Part shown: piece by piece, positions 6,865-6,928 of the stretch
Position numbering within the stretch: position 1 is the first letter of the stretch
Layout: every line of letters begins with the position of its first letter
From: G039029935 sp039029935
GTDB taxonomy: Bacteria; Chloroflexota; Anaerolineae; Caldilineales; Caldilineaceae
DNA length: 6,928 bases
Assembly: GCA_039029935.1 (NCBI GenBank)
Contig: JBCCFC010000735.1
Span: 1 to 6,928, forward strand
Direction of reading: 5' to 3'
Notes under the pieces: model-generated
Databases searched by the model: none
Told to the model about the DNA's origin: nothing
What the model saw: the letters and a program-made list of their open reading frames with translations, nothing else
Made by a program: the position numbers and the translations under genes

Positions 6865-6890
6865 CGCGGACGAGCGCGGACAAACGCGGA
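6865..6890 (+). repeat. Three CGCGGA hexamers at exact 10-base spacing
   Basis: CGCGGA occurs at 6865-6870, 6875-6880 and 6885-6890, separated by four-base spacers (CGAG, CAAA), starting 12 bases after the stop codon. The last two copies are part of the left arm of the following inverted repeat. The spacing is close to one helical turn. This looks like an intergenic repeat unit rather than coding DNA. Confidence 0.7.
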
Positions 6891-6928
6891 TATTTGGTTT
6901 GGATTGAACTAAAATCCGCGTTTGTCCG
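6877..6928. repeat. 15-bp perfect inverted repeat downstream of the macroglobulin gene, running into the window edge
   Basis: CGGACAAACGCGGAT (6877-6891) and ATCCGCGTTTGTCCG (6914-6928) are exact reverse complements around a 22-base AT-richer spacer. The right arm ends exactly at the window edge, so the stem may be longer: the left flank would predict that the sequence continues with CGCTCGTCCGCG. Its place just after the stop fits a transcription terminator or a transcript-end stabiliser, but no T-tract can be seen. A REP-like or MITE-like palindromic repeat is equally likely. Confidence 0.8.

Noticed and set aside
6861..6928. CRISPR array, suggested by the regularly spaced CGCGGA copies
   Set aside because: Units are 6 bases with 4-base spacers, far too short for repeats and spacers, and they form part of an inverted repeat.

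Overview
The window holds two divergently oriented protein genes separated by a gap of 285 bases. One is an AT-rich gene fragment on the minus strand that runs off the left edge. The other is a very large complete gene on the plus strand that fills almost 90% of the window. The organism is probably an environmental bacterium. A Chloroflexota-type host (Anaerolineae or a relative) is my best guess. It rests on the domain architecture of the large protein, on a signal peptide without a lipobox, and on the CGCGGA-type palindromes. No marker gene is present, so this is inference only.

Left part (1-516, minus): the N-terminal 172 residues of an AAA-ATPase-like protein of the family that normally carries a C-terminal PD-(D/E)XK nuclease-like domain. 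It appears to start at TTG, behind a perfect AGGAGG. Its base composition differs sharply from the large gene: by hand count, 35% GC in bases 1-60 against 60% in bases 4741-4800. This suggests an accessory, horizontally moving gene.

Middle (517-801): a divergent intergenic region with no convincing gene. It contains the two ribosome binding sites and only weak promoter candidates.

Right part (802-6852, plus): a secreted 2016-residue bacterial alpha-2-macroglobulin. It has four N-terminal Ig-like (Big_5-type) domains, a macroglobulin core, a poly-glycine tract at the presumed bait region, an intact thioester motif CNEQ (Cys1529 to Gln1532), and a C-terminal receptor-binding-like domain. By family knowledge it should trap or tether attacking proteases outside the cytoplasmic membrane. 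After the stop come three CGCGGA hexamers at exact 10-base spacing and a perfect 15-bp inverted repeat that reaches the window edge.

The most unusual structure lies inside the large gene. A 77-base imperfect palindrome (832-908) encodes about residues 12-35, a hydrophilic block that lengthens the n-region of the signal peptide. Without it the protein would have an ordinary signal peptide. It looks like a palindromic element inserted in frame into coding DNA, comparable in principle to the Rickettsia palindromic elements. The two genes show no obvious functional link; they are neighbours with opposite orientation.
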